A stretch of DNA of 64,000 bases from positions 7,316,001-7,380,000 of the forward strand of contig NZ_CP078145.1 in NCBI RefSeq assembly GCF_019222765.1. Reading direction: 5' to 3'. The notes below the pieces were generated by a model, which worked only from the letters and a program-made list of their open reading frames with translations, was not told the DNA's origin and made no database searches. The translations under genes were made by a program, and so were the position numbers. Positions 52,052 to 60,312 of this stretch are shown in pieces; positions within the stretch are counted from its first letter, which is position 1, and each line of letters opens with the position of its first letter. The DNA comes from Nocardia iowensis. Lineage in GTDB: Bacteria > Actinomycetota > Actinomycetes > Mycobacteriales > Mycobacteriaceae.

Positions 52052-53278
52052 GTGCTCGCACCCGAGCGGCGAACGCGCGCCGACGTCATCTCCGCTGTCG
52101 CGATCGCCGTGCTCGTGGTGATCGCGGCAGTGGTGGTCTGGGCACGCGGCGATGCGCGCGGCACCGAATCGGTGACCGCGACCTCGCCCGTGCCGACACC
52201 GGTTGCCGCGGACCAATTACCGACCTCGCTGCGCGAACTGTGGCACGCGCCGAACGCCGCATCCGCCAGGGCGTTGACCTCCGGCGGCGTCGCGGTCACC
52301 GGTGACGACGGCACGGTCACCGGCCACGACCCACGCACCGGCGAGGACCTGTGGCATTACCGGCGCGACATGCCGCTCTGCGGGATCGAAGGCCAGTTCG
52401 GCACCGTGGTCGCGGTGTACCGGGATCAGCGTGGTTGCAGTCAGGCCACCCTGCTGGCGGGCGAGAACGGGGCAAGGCGCACCGCGCGCAGCAGCTACAT
52501 GGATCCGTCCGTTCGGCTGTCGGTCGACGGCACCTATGTGCTGGCGCAGGGGCCGAAGCGGCTGGAGATGTGGCGCTCGGATCTGGTGCGCACCATCGAA
52601 TACGGGTTCGTCGACGCACCGGTGAACGTGAAAACCCAACCGCGCAAGGGTTGCTCGCTGCTGTCGTCGGGCTCGAGCCCGTCCCGGCTCGTCGTGCTGG
52701 AACGCTGCCCCGACGATCCGGCCAACCGGCTGACCGTGTTGAATCCCGCGCCGAAGGACAACACCGTCCCCGAGGAGCACGGCTCGCACACGCTGATCGG
52801 TCCTGGAGCGGATTCCCCCGAGGCACGAGTACTCGCCGTGTCGGACAGCAGGATCGTGCTCTACCTGCCGGGGTCGACCGGTGCGGAACCGGCGCCGCCA
52901 CGGCTCGCCGTCTACGACGCGACCGGTAATCCGATTGTGGTGCACCAGCTTTCGGCACCGCTCAGCGACAAGACGACGACCACCCGAATCGGTTCGGCCT
53001 ATTTGGTTTTCACCGGCAACAGCGTGATCGCGTTGAACGGCAGCACCTTCGACCCGGTCTGGACCGCGGCCGGAGCGCTGGGCTCCCCCGCCCTGATGGC
53101 GGGCAGGCTGCTGATGCCGAGCGCCGGGGCGCTCGTCGCGCTCGATCCGGCGTCCGGCACCGAGGTCGGCCGCATCCCGGTGGAACGTCCCGGCTACACC
53201 GGCGCCCCCATCTCCCTCGCGGTGCTCGGCACCACCATCCTCGAACAGCGCGGCACCGAGTTGCACGCCCTCGGCTGA
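52052..53278 (+). CDS. Membrane-anchored PQQ-like beta-propeller protein
   Basis: A 408-residue protein with one N-terminal helix (ISAVAIAVLVVIAAVVVWARG, about 12-32) and a beta-propeller outside the membrane. Propeller blades are seen as TGHDPRTGEDLWHY, LDPASGTEVGRIP and TILEQRGTELHALG. The mature part has paired Cys (PLCGIEG, RGCSQATL, GCSLLSS, ERCPDD). Orthologous position is Rv3212, directly after rhlE. Function unknown. The start is GTG 52052, 27 bases after the rhlE stop, and the two may form a unit. Confidence 0.85.
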   Translation: MLAPERRTRADVISAVAIAVLVVIAAVVVWARGDARGTESVTATSPVPTPVAADQLPTSLRELWHAPNAASARALTSGGVAVTGDDGTVTGHDPRTGEDLWHYRRDMPLCGIEGQFGTVVAVYRDQRGCSQATLLAGENGARRTARSSYMDPSVRLSVDGTYVLAQGPKRLEMWRSDLVRTIEYGFVDAPVNVKTQPRKGCSLLSSGSSPSRLVVLERCPDDPANRLTVLNPAPKDNTVPEEHGSHTLIGPGADSPEARVLAVSDSRIVLYLPGSTGAEPAPPRLAVYDATGNPIVVHQLSAPLSDKTTTTRIGSAYLVFTGNSVIALNGSTFDPVWTAAGALGSPALMAGRLLMPSAGALVALDPASGTEVGRIPVERPGYTGAPISLAVLGTTILEQRGTELHALG

Positions 53279-53342
53279 CCGGGTCACTCCGCCGGGAAAA
53301 ATGTGGGATTGATTTGTCGGTGGGGTGCGGCAGACTGCCGGA

Positions 53343-53849
53343 ATGACCGAATCCGAGCCCACGGCAGCCGAACCGAGTCGCGACATCACTTCCTTCGACG
53401 ACCCCGAGGCACCGTGGAACCAGGAATACTCCGAAGAGGAGATGGCCAATTGGAATGACGGTGTGGTGGCGGAATTCCGCGCGAACGACGGGAAGGTCGG
53501 CGGTGCCTACGCCGGTGCCGAACTCCTGCTGCTGACCACGACGGGCGCCAAGAGCGGCAAGAAGCGCACCATTCCGCTGGGCGTGCTGCGCCGCGGCGAA
53601 ACCATGTACCTGAGTTCGTTCATCGAGGACAAGTACCCGGCCTGGTATCACAACGTCAAGGCCGATCCGCGCGTCACCGTGGAGTTCGGCGGCAAGACCT
53701 ACCAGGGCACCGCCAAAGCCCTCGACGGCGCCGAGTACGACGAGTTCGCCGGGTGGGTGCTCGAGCACAATCCGCTGCTCGCGGACTACCAGTCCAAGAT
53801 CGAACGCCCACTCCCCTTGGTCGTGTTGACCCTGGACCAGTCCGAATAG
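53343..53849 (+). CDS. F420-dependent nitroreductase-like (DDN/DUF385) protein
   Basis: A 168-residue split-barrel protein of the Ddn/Rv1155-like deazaflavin family. The core reads LLLLTTTGAKSGKKRTIPLG, then SSFIEDKYPAWYHNVKADPR and VTVEFGGKTYQGTAK, the pattern of F420H2-binding members. Such enzymes reduce quinones or nitroimidazoles. ATG 53343 is preferred to 53325 since TESEPTAAEPS follows directly. It stands between the propeller and the phosphatase genes and is not in the M. tuberculosis order I recall. Confidence 0.87.
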   Translation: MTESEPTAAEPSRDITSFDDPEAPWNQEYSEEEMANWNDGVVAEFRANDGKVGGAYAGAELLLLTTTGAKSGKKRTIPLGVLRRGETMYLSSFIEDKYPAWYHNVKADPRVTVEFGGKTYQGTAKALDGAEYDEFAGWVLEHNPLLADYQSKIERPLPLVVLTLDQSE

Positions 53850-53906
53850 CCGCCGGTACGGACGGCCGGGAGGCACGGCTCGGCAGGGGTGAACCATGAT
53901 GGATCC

Positions 53907-54518
53907 ATGTCCGTACTCGACGATGCCCGACTAGTGCTGCTTCGACACGGCGAGACCACCTGGTCCACCCAGCACCGCCACACCGGCCGTACCGACCTGC
54001 CGCTCACCGAGCGCGGCGAGGAACAGGCCAGGGCGGCGGGCCCGCTGCTGACCGCGCTGAAGCTGCGGGACCCCCTCGTCCTTACCAGCCCACGCCAGCG
54101 CGCGGTGCGCACCGCGGCGCTCGCGGGCCTCGCCGACACCACGGTCGACGACGACTTGGCCGAGTGGGACTACGGCGACTACGAGGGGCTGACCACCCCC
54201 GAGATCCGCGAGACCGCACCGGGCTGGACCATCTGGACCGGCACCGTACCGGGCGGCGAGTCCGCGGACGCGGTGCTGGCCCGCGCCGATCGAGTGCTCG
54301 CCTCGGTGGAACCACAACTGCCCGAACGGGATATCGTGCTCGTCGGGCACGGACACTTCTCCCGGGCGTTGATCACCCGCTGGGCCGAATTCGACATCAG
54401 GGAGGGCCGCCGGTTCGCCATGTCGACCGGCGCGGTGACCGTGCTCGGCTATGAACACGATGTGCGAACGATCCTGGCGCACAACCTGACTCGCACCGCC
54501 AACGGAGCAACACTGTGA
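53907..54518 (+). CDS. Histidine phosphatase (Gpm2/Rv3214-like acid phosphatase)
   Basis: A 203-residue histidine phosphatase. The catalytic RHGE is at 13-16 (LVLLRHGETTW), a second Arg in TSPRQRAVRTA, and the distal His in LVGHGHFSRALI. The M. tuberculosis orthologue Rv3214 was first named gpm2 but behaves as a broad acid phosphatase, so mutase activity is not assumed. ATG 53907 follows directly on the first strand; the frame to 53889 adds only six residues. The stop overlaps the next GTG by GTGA, so it is coupled to the GNAT gene. Confidence 0.9.
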   Translation: MSVLDDARLVLLRHGETTWSTQHRHTGRTDLPLTERGEEQARAAGPLLTALKLRDPLVLTSPRQRAVRTAALAGLADTTVDDDLAEWDYGDYEGLTTPEIRETAPGWTIWTGTVPGGESADAVLARADRVLASVEPQLPERDIVLVGHGHFSRALITRWAEFDIREGRRFAMSTGAVTVLGYEHDVRTILAHNLTRTANGATL

Positions 54519-55000
54519 CTGTAGAACTGCGCCGCGCCGTCCCCGCCGACGTGCCCGGCCTGGTCGGCCTCGTCCACGACCTGGCCGAGTACGAGAAGGC
54601 GAGCGACGAGTGCACGGTCACCGCGGCACAACTGGACACCGCCTTGTTCGGCCCGACACCGAAGGTCTTCGCCCACGTGGTGGCCGAAGACGGTGAGCTG
54701 GTCGGCTGCGCGATCTGGTTCCTCAACTTTTCCACCTGGAACGGCGTGCACGGTATCTACCTGGAAGACCTCTACGTCAAGCCGGAAACGCGCGGGAAGG
54801 GCTACGGCAAGGCCTTGCTCGCCACGCTCGCGAAGGAAGCCGTCGACAACGGCTACGGCCGGCTCGACTGGGCCGTGCTGACATGGAACAAACCCTCGAT
54901 CGATTTCTACGAATCCCTCGGTGCCGCACCGCAGAACGAGTGGGTCGGCTACCGCCTCACCGGCGACGCACTCGGCAAGCTGGCCAAGGAAGCGCAGTAG
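54515..55000 (+). CDS. GNAT acetyltransferase (Rv3216-like)
   Basis: A 161-residue GNAT protein. Motif A is YVKPETRGKGYGKALLATL with the R/QxxGxG acetyl-CoA loop, preceded by GIYLEDLYV, and a C-terminal DFYESLGA segment. The pattern resembles spermidine/diamine N-acetyltransferases (SAT1-like). Start GTG 54515 overlaps the phosphatase stop by four bases, so the pair is cotranscribed. Orthologous position is Rv3216. Confidence 0.9.
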   Translation: MTVELRRAVPADVPGLVGLVHDLAEYEKASDECTVTAAQLDTALFGPTPKVFAHVVAEDGELVGCAIWFLNFSTWNGVHGIYLEDLYVKPETRGKGYGKALLATLAKEAVDNGYGRLDWAVLTWNKPSIDFYESLGAAPQNEWVGYRLTGDALGKLAKEAQ

Positions 55001-55010
55001 TTCACCGACG

Positions 55011-55700
55011 ATGACATGGCTCACGCACATCGATGAGGACGCCTGGCCGGCCACGCCGGACCAGGCCATCGCGATCCAGGACGAACTTCGGCCGAAGGTC
55101 GAGACCACCAGGAAGACAAGGGAATTCGGCACCATTGCCGGACTCGACTGCGCCTATGCCGACAGCGGCGCAGTCGCCGCGGCCGTCGTCGTGCTGGACG
55201 CGATTACGCTGCAGACCGTCGATTCGGCTGTCGCGCACGGCACTTCGGCATTTCCCTACTATCCGGGGCTGCTCGCGTTCCGCGAGTTACCCACCACCAT
55301 GCGGGCACTCGAACGGCTCGGCGGCGCACCGGATCTCCTGGTCTGTGACGCACAGGGGCTGGCCCATCCACGACGCCTCGGCTTGGCCTGCCACATCGGG
55401 CTGCTCACCGGCGTACCGACGATCGGCGTCGCCAAATCCGTCTGGGGCGACTATCTCGAACCAGGACCCGAGCGCGGCGCCCGCACCGACGTCACCATCG
55501 ATGGTGAGGTCGTCGGCAGTGCCATGCGCACCAGGGCGGGCGTGAAACCGGTCTTCGTCTCGGTCGGCCACCGCATCGACCTCGACACCGCCTGCGCCCA
55601 GGTCCTCGCCCTCACCCCCCGCTACCGCCTCCCCGAAACCACCCGCCGCGCCGACTCCCTCTGCCGCGCCGCCCTACGCACCGCTGCCGCCGCCAAATAG
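55011..55700 (+). CDS. nfi: Endonuclease V
   Basis: A 229-residue protein with EndoV motifs: IAGLDCAYAD (metal Asp), FPYYPGLLAFREL, LLVCDAQGLAHPRRLGLA and GVAKSVWG. Endonuclease V cuts DNA, or RNA, next to deoxyinosine. The usual DG(Q/H)G of the third motif reads DAQG. ATG 55011 is ten bases after the GNAT stop, so it is likely in the same operon; this would couple a repair gene to the Rv3214-Rv3216 pair, which I do not recall in M. tuberculosis. The tail is alanine-rich. Confidence 0.88.
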   Translation: MTWLTHIDEDAWPATPDQAIAIQDELRPKVETTRKTREFGTIAGLDCAYADSGAVAAAVVVLDAITLQTVDSAVAHGTSAFPYYPGLLAFRELPTTMRALERLGGAPDLLVCDAQGLAHPRRLGLACHIGLLTGVPTIGVAKSVWGDYLEPGPERGARTDVTIDGEVVGSAMRTRAGVKPVFVSVGHRIDLDTACAQVLALTPRYRLPETTRRADSLCRAALRTAAAAK

Positions 55701-55703
55701 CGC

Positions 55704-55757
55704 GCACAACGGGACATGACGGCGGCCGTACCCGAACAATGCCGCGGTCATGTCCCG
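55704..55757. terminator. Long perfect hairpin after nfi
   Basis: CAACGGGACATGAC (55704-55717) pairs fully with 55744-55757; an inner GCGGC/GCCGC stem (55719-55723, 55738-55742) continues the hairpin. It lies between convergent genes and probably ends both transcripts. Confidence 0.75.
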
Positions 55758-55761
55758 TTGA

Positions 55762-56190
55762 TCATGAATTACTCGGGTCGGCTCCGTAGTCAGCGGCCAT
55801 CCAGCGGGTGGACGGCGGGGCGAAGAGCAGGATCAGGGCGGTAACGACTACGACGCCCAGCAGGGCGCCGAAGACCGGCTGGTGGGAGTCGGTGAGCAAG
55901 GACCAGGTGACGGGGAGCAGCAACAGCTGGGCAATGACGGCGATCGCCCGGCCCCAACGCTTTCCGAGCAGCAGGCCGACGCCCGCCGCGAGCACGCCGC
56001 CGCCGAGGATGCCGAACCAAGCCGCCGTGCCGTACCCGCTGGCCGCCGACTGGTCGTGACCGAGCAGTCCGCGCACGATCAGCACGAGCGCGACGATCAC
56101 GGCGACCGCACCCTCCAGCGTCACCAGCCCACCCGCACCACGCACCGTCGTCGGCACGCCACCGGAAACGTCATCCTTACCGTCAGCCAC
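55762..56190 (-). CDS. Small integral membrane protein (Rv3217c-like)
   Basis: A 142-residue protein with four predicted helices (GAVAVIVALVLIVRGLLG, AWFGILGGGVLAAGVGLLLG, AIAVIAQLLLLPVTWSLL and FGALLGVVVVTALILLF). It ends in a charged tail. The position between a repair/acetylase unit and the lipid kinase matches Rv3217c. Function unknown. The start MADGKDDVSGG is at 56190, divergent from the kinase gene by 96 bases. Confidence 0.8.
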   Translation of the reverse strand: MADGKDDVSGGVPTTVRGAGGLVTLEGAVAVIVALVLIVRGLLGHDQSAASGYGTAAWFGILGGGVLAAGVGLLLGKRWGRAIAVIAQLLLLPVTWSLLTDSHQPVFGALLGVVVVTALILLFAPPSTRWMAADYGADPSNS

Positions 56191-56286
56191 GCGCCAACTC
56201 TACGACCAGCGGTAGTGGGCTGCCCGCTGACCGCCCCGGTTCAGCGCCTTTCAAACCCGGGCCGCGCGGCAATTAAGCTGCGGGGC

Positions 56287-57231
56287 GTGCGGACGCTGCT
56301 GATCGTGAATCCGAATGCCACCTCGACCACTCCGGCGACTCGGGATCTGCTGGCGCACGCGCTGGAGAGCCGCACGCAGCTGACCGTCGCGCACACCCAG
56401 CATCGCGGCCACGCGGCCGAATTGGCGCAGTGGGCAGCGACCAACGAGATGGACCTGATCGTCGTGCACGGTGGCGACGGGACGGTCAACGAGACCATCA
56501 ACGGATTCTTGCCGCTGCCCGAACTGAACGACGGGCAGGCGTGGCTGCCGCGCCTCGGCGTGATCCCAGGCGGCTCGGCGAATGTGTTCGCACGCGCACT
56601 CGGCATCTCACCGGACCCGGTGACCGCCACCAATCAGCTCATCGACCTGCTCACGCTGGACCGGGACCGCCGAATCGGGCTCGGCCTCGCCGACGACCGG
56701 TGGTTCACCTTCAGCGCGGGCGTCGGCCTGGATGCCGACGTCTGCGAGGCCATCGATGCCAGCCGCGCCAACGGCAAGACGGCCACCCCGGCGCGCTACC
56801 TTCGAACAACCGTGCGGCAGTTCTTCCGCGCCAAGCGCCGCGAGCCAAGCGTCCGAATCGAAGTCCCAGGCCACGAACCGGTCACCGATGTGCATTACGC
56901 CTTCGTAACGAACACCACTCCGTGGACCTACCTCGACAAGACCCCGGTGCACACCAACCCCGGCACAAGGTTCGAAGCGGGTCTCGGCGTGTTTGCCGTG
57001 CGTTCGATGTCTGTACTGCCTACACTGCTGCTTGCCAGGCAGCTCTTGGCAGTCGACGGAAACCCCAAGTCTCGCAATTTATTTCGCGAAGACAACGTTC
57101 CGTCCGTGCGCATCGAGACGAAGGAACCCATCGGTCTGCAAATCGATGGCGACTTTATCGGGAAGCGCAACGTGGTGGATTTCACGGCCGTGCCCGCCGT
57201 CTTGGATGTCGTGGCGCCGCGACCAGAGTGA
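56287..57231 (+). CDS. Diacylglycerol/lipid kinase (YegS/DagK fold)
   Basis: A 314-residue lipid kinase. The nucleotide loop GGDGTVNE is at 62-69 (LIVVHGGDGT), and the second motif IPGGSANVFARALG follows. The C-terminal lobe has FSAGVGLDADV. The family phosphorylates diacylglycerol or other membrane lipids with ATP. GTG 56287 starts the first strand (RTLLIVNPNAT) and is preferred to a much longer frame. Orthologous position is Rv3218, just before whiB1. Confidence 0.9.
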   Translation: MRTLLIVNPNATSTTPATRDLLAHALESRTQLTVAHTQHRGHAAELAQWAATNEMDLIVVHGGDGTVNETINGFLPLPELNDGQAWLPRLGVIPGGSANVFARALGISPDPVTATNQLIDLLTLDRDRRIGLGLADDRWFTFSAGVGLDADVCEAIDASRANGKTATPARYLRTTVRQFFRAKRREPSVRIEVPGHEPVTDVHYAFVTNTTPWTYLDKTPVHTNPGTRFEAGLGVFAVRSMSVLPTLLLARQLLAVDGNPKSRNLFREDNVPSVRIETKEPIGLQIDGDFIGKRNVVDFTAVPAVLDVVAPRPE

Positions 57232-57378
57232 TGCATGAAACGCACGAAAAACATCGTGGTAGTGCTGCGAAAACTGGGTAGAGCGAGTACAAAGGACCGG
57301 GCAGGTTCCCCATGTGGGGGCCGTTAGAGCGTGAGCTTCCCCACGGTGCACCAGATACCTATTGACATCTACGGTGTT

Positions 57379-57394
57379 CGTGAAAGCATTCACA
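57379..57394 (+). promoter_or_regulatory. CRP-type palindrome upstream of whiB1
   Basis: CGTGAAAGCATTCACA holds GTGA-N6-TCAC and fits the mycobacterial CRP pattern GTGNNANNNNNCACA. It is 90-105 bases before the whiB1 ATG. TTGACA at 57362-57367 may be a -35 element. In M. tuberculosis whiB1 is known to be cAMP/CRP-controlled, so the site makes sense here. Confidence 0.65.
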
Positions 57395-57483
57395 AGCAAC
57401 CGTGCGGAAACATTCGAGTCGCACAAGTGAACGATCCACAAACCGTCGGCGCCATTTGCGGCGCCCAGCAAAGGAGCAGAGGA

Positions 57484-57738
57484 ATGGACTGGCGCCACAA
57501 GGCCATCTGTCGCGACGAGGACCCCGAACTGTTTTTCCCGGTGGGTAACAGTGGTCCTGCGCTCGCGCAGATTGCCGATGCCAAGCTGGTCTGCGCTCGC
57601 TGCCCCGTTACCGCTGACTGCCTGTCCTGGGCCCTGAAGTCCGGACAGGATGCCGGCGTGTGGGGCGGTATGAGTGAAGACGAGCGCCGGGCGCTCAAGC
57701 GTCGCAACGCGCGCACGCGCACCCGCACCGTCGTCTGA
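57484..57738 (+). CDS. whiB1: WhiB1 iron-sulfur transcriptional regulator
   Basis: An 84-residue Wbl protein. The four cluster Cys are Cys9, Cys37, Cys40 and Cys46 (ICRDED, LVCARCPVTADC), followed by the GVWGG turn at 58-62 and a basic tail (LKRRNARTRTRT). WhiB1 is an essential [4Fe-4S] nitric-oxide-sensitive partner of the primary sigma factor in mycobacteria. ATG 57484 follows AGGAGCAGAGGA. The leader of about 100 bases downstream of the CRP-like site is untranslated. Orthologous position is Rv3219. Confidence 0.96.
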   Translation: MDWRHKAICRDEDPELFFPVGNSGPALAQIADAKLVCARCPVTADCLSWALKSGQDAGVWGGMSEDERRALKRRNARTRTRTVV

Positions 57739-57817
57739 GCAGACGATCGGATTTACCGGACCATTCAGCCCGGTCCGGTAATCGCATTTAAGCCCGGCAC
57801 CCCCGAGGTGCCGGGCT
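57731..57817 (+). terminator. Three consecutive hairpins at the whiB1 3' end
   Basis: TCGTCT-gagc-AGACGA (57731-57746) spans the stop codon; TACCGGACC pairs with GGTCCGGTA (57754-57780); AGCCCGGCACC pairs with GGTGCCGGGCT (57791-57817), then CTCTTGT follows. The last is a good intrinsic terminator. The first two could protect the mRNA end. Confidence 0.75.
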
Positions 57818-57966
57818 CTCTTGTGCGGTCTTGCTTAGTTCGCAATTCCGCGAGGTTAGACCGGCTCGGTGTTTGTCTTCGTCCGTTGCGTTGGGTTCTT
57901 TGTCCTCAGTAGGAGCCCTCCCGGGCAGGGCGACCTTATCGTCGTTTCGCTATAGCGTTGGGGCAC

Positions 57967-59481
57967 TTAACGACCGGAGCGACGGCCCAGCGGAACCCGC
58001 AGTACCGCATCGGTGCCGATGTCGGCGCCCGGATGCAGACCGATGGAACCGCCCAGTTCGGCGGTCACCAGGGTGCGCACGATTTGCAGTCCGAGCCGGT
58101 CGGAGGATTCCAGGCTGAAACCCGAGGGCAGGCCGCGGCCGTCGTCACTGATGATCACGTCGAGCCAGCGCGCCGAGCGCTCGGAACGGATTGTCACCGT
58201 GCCGTTCTCGCCGGAATCGAAGGCGTGCTCGATGGCGTTCTGCACCAGTTCGGTCAGCACCATCACCAGCGGAGTCGCGCGTTCGGCGGAGAAGACGCCG
58301 AGCGAGCCCGCCCGGCGCACCTTGATCCGGGCGGTGTGCACGGTGGCGACATCGGCCATGATCGGCAGCAGCCGGTCGACGACCTCGTCCAGATCGACTT
58401 CTTCATCCACCGACATCGACAGCATTTCGTGCACCGAGGCGATGGAGGTGACCCGGCGTACCGACTCGGTGAGCGCGACCTGCGCCTCCTCGTTCTCGGT
58501 GCGGCGCGCCTGTAGCCGCAGCAGCGCGGCGACGGTCTGCAGGTTGTTCTTCACCCGGTGGTGGATCTCCCGGATGGTGGCGTCCTTGCTGAGCAGCGCC
58601 CGGTCCCGGCGTTTGACCTCGGTGACATCGCGCACCAGCACCGCCGCGCCGGCCAATTCGCCGTGCGGGCGCAGCACCAGGGTGCGCAGCAGCACGGTCG
58701 CGCCGCGCGCCTCCACCTCCATCCGGCGGCCGGTGCGCCCGGCCAGTGCCGCCTGGATATCGCCGACCACCTCTTGAGCGTCGAACGGGTCGGTGATCAG
58801 CGAGCGGGTGAGGACCGCGAGATCCTGACCGGCCAAGTCGGCCTGCAATCCCATCCGGTGATAGGCGGACAGGGCGTTCGGGCTGGCGTAGACGACGGTG
58901 CCCTCGGTGTCGAGCCGGATGAAACCGTCACCGGCACGCGGGCTGGAATGGGTGGCCGCACGGTCCTCTGTGGTCGGGAAGGTGCCGTCGGCAATCATCT
59001 GGCACAGGTCGTCGGCGCAGGCTACATAGGCGATTTCGAGGGTGCTGCGGACCCGGGAACGCTGCACGTCGGTGTCCCGGCTCAGTACCGCGATGACATC
59101 GTCACCGCAGCGGACCGGGATGGCCTCGCGGACCGCGTGCACCGGGGTCGGGTGATACACGCCGGAGGTTTCCACATCGCGATCGGCGCGGACGATCTTG
59201 CCGGACATCAGCGCGTCGAACACCTGCGGATGGTCGGCCTGCAAAGCCAGGGTGCCGACCAGATCCTCCTGATGCACCGTCGGCGCCGTGGTGGGGCGGC
59301 ATTGCGCGACACACACGATGTCGGCGCCCGCCGAGATGGGTCCGGCCCCCACCCAGAGCAGCAGATCGGCGAAGGACAGATCGGCAAGCAGCTGCCAATC
59401 CCCCACCACTCGCTGCAGATGATCCACAGCGACGCCGGGTAGGTCGGTGTGTTCGGCCAGTAGCTCGCTCAGTGTCGCCAT
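57967..59481 (-). CDS. pdtaS: Sensor histidine kinase PdtaS
   Basis: A 504-residue soluble kinase with GAF (about 1-170), PAS (about 180-280), HisKA_2 and HATPase domains. The phosphorylated His is in REIHHRVKNNLQT (the HWE/HisKA_2 sequence HRVKNN), and the ATP site has VQNAIEHAF and DDGRGLPSG. It lacks membrane helices. In mycobacteria (Rv3220c) it phosphorylates the antiterminator PdtaR and is inhibited by copper and nitric oxide. The partner pdtaR is not in this window. The start MATLSELLAEH is at 59481, 22 bases from the biotinyl gene's end. Confidence 0.93.
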   Translation of the reverse strand: MATLSELLAEHTDLPGVAVDHLQRVVGDWQLLADLSFADLLLWVGAGPISAGADIVCVAQCRPTTAPTVHQEDLVGTLALQADHPQVFDALMSGKIVRADRDVETSGVYHPTPVHAVREAIPVRCGDDVIAVLSRDTDVQRSRVRSTLEIAYVACADDLCQMIADGTFPTTEDRAATHSSPRAGDGFIRLDTEGTVVYASPNALSAYHRMGLQADLAGQDLAVLTRSLITDPFDAQEVVGDIQAALAGRTGRRMEVEARGATVLLRTLVLRPHGELAGAAVLVRDVTEVKRRDRALLSKDATIREIHHRVKNNLQTVAALLRLQARRTENEEAQVALTESVRRVTSIASVHEMLSMSVDEEVDLDEVVDRLLPIMADVATVHTARIKVRRAGSLGVFSAERATPLVMVLTELVQNAIEHAFDSGENGTVTIRSERSARWLDVIISDDGRGLPSGFSLESSDRLGLQIVRTLVTAELGGSIGLHPGADIGTDAVLRVPLGRRSGR

Positions 59482-59503
59482 GTAGATCTACCGCAGCAAT
59501 CGA

Positions 59504-59719
59504 TCAGGAGATCACGGCGATGAGATGACCGGCCTTGATCGCGTCGCCCTCTTTGACACCGATCGAGGTCACCGTGCCGCCGACCTCGGCGAGCACCGGA
59601 ATCTCCATCTTCATCGACTCGAGGATCACCAGGGTGTCGCCTTCTTTGACCTCGTCACCTTCGGCGACCACGACCTGGTACACGACCGACACCAGTTCGG
59701 CGAGCACTTCCTCAGCCAT
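59504..59719 (-). CDS. Small biotinylated/lipoyl-like carrier protein (TB7.3-like)
   Basis: A 71-residue biotin-carrier domain. The modified lysine is Lys37 in ESMKMEIPV, with VLAEVGGTVTSIGVKEGDAI completing the barrel. The free single-domain form matches Rv3221c (TB7.3). It may be biotinylated and serve an acyl-CoA carboxylase, or act alone. ATG 59719 is favoured; the longer frame to 59836 adds a Cys-rich lead with no support. It precedes pdtaS on the same strand. Confidence 0.93.
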   Translation of the reverse strand: MAEEVLAELVSVVYQVVVAEGDEVKEGDTLVILESMKMEIPVLAEVGGTVTSIGVKEGDAIKAGHLIAVIS

Positions 59720-59854
59720 GACACCCCATTCACTCGGTTGGTTCGGGCGGCTCGCTCGGTGGGTTCGAGCAGCCCAGCCGTGCGGCCTGCATCCGCTGAA
59801 GGTACAGCCAACCACACATGAAACAATGGCCTTCAATCAGAAGGGAGACTACTC

Positions 59855-59929
59855 ATGGGTAAGCGCGGACGTAAGAAGCGTAGTCGCAAGGGCAACGCGG
59901 CCAACCACGGCAAGCGGCCAAACTCCTGA
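59855..59929 (+). CDS. Ribosomal protein bL37 (24 residues)
   Basis: A 24-residue basic peptide, GKRGRKKRSRKGNAANHGKR followed by PNS after the initiator Met. The KRGRKKRxRK head and ANHGKRPN tail match bL37, a small actinobacterial 50S protein found in mycobacterial ribosome structures. AAGGGAG eight bases before ATG 59855 gives a strong start. It is too short for usual gene callers. It lies between the biotinyl gene (divergent) and rshA (convergent) and is ended by a perfect hairpin. Confidence 0.82.
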   Translation: MGKRGRKKRSRKGNAANHGKRPNS

Positions 59930-59953
59930 GCTACGGCTCGGCCGAAAAACGCA

Positions 59954-59990
59954 GAGCGGCACGCACTTCCATCGAGAAGGCGTGCCGCTC
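59954..59990. terminator. Hairpin between bL37 and rshA
   Basis: GAGCGGCACGC (59954-59964) pairs fully with 59980-59990. The plus strand continues AGTTGTTTAT, and the minus strand has a T-run (complement of GAAAAAC), so it can end both transcripts. Confidence 0.8.
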
Positions 59991-60009
59991 AGTTGTTTAT
60001 CGGACGAGG

Positions 60010-60312
60010 CTAGGAGTCGGCGGTGTCAACCTTGCTGGACTCCACCTGGGTCGTCGTGACGGTCCGGCGGATCTCGAAGGTCAGCCGCTCGCGCAGGGCA
60101 TCCGGTGCGCGGTCGCCGCCGCACTTGCGGCTCAGCAGCCCCTTGATCTTCTCTTCGATGCCGTAGGCCTCGATGCAGGGCGAGCAGTGGTCCATGTGGT
60201 GCTGCAGCCGCGCACGGGTCTCGTCGTTGCACTCACCGTCGAGCATCAGCCAGATGTCGGTGAGTACGGCCGTGCAGTCGAGGTCCATATCGGGGTCCCG
60301 CTCGGCGTTCAC
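60010..60312 (-). CDS. rshA: Anti-sigma factor RshA (zinc/thiol-switch type)
   Basis: A 100-residue ZAS-family anti-sigma factor. HMDHCSPC holds the HxxxCxxC motif (His39, Cys43, Cys46), and Cys13, Cys28 and Cys64 lie nearby. In Streptomyces (RsrA) and mycobacteria (RshA), disulfide formation releases the sigma factor under thiol stress. The start GTG 60312 overlaps the sigH stop by GTGA, so translation is coupled, giving a balanced pair. The tail after residue 75 is a long basic/acidic helix. Confidence 0.93.
   Translation of the reverse strand: MNAERDPDMDLDCTAVLTDIWLMLDGECNDETRARLQHHMDHCSPCIEAYGIEEKIKGLLSRKCGGDRAPDALRERLTFEIRRTVTTTQVESSKVDTADS

Noticed and set aside
50039..52216. 725-codon frame opposite rhlE
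   Set aside because: Runs antisense through both rhlE and the start of the propeller gene; Val/Asp/Arg repeats reflect the complement of rhlE codons.
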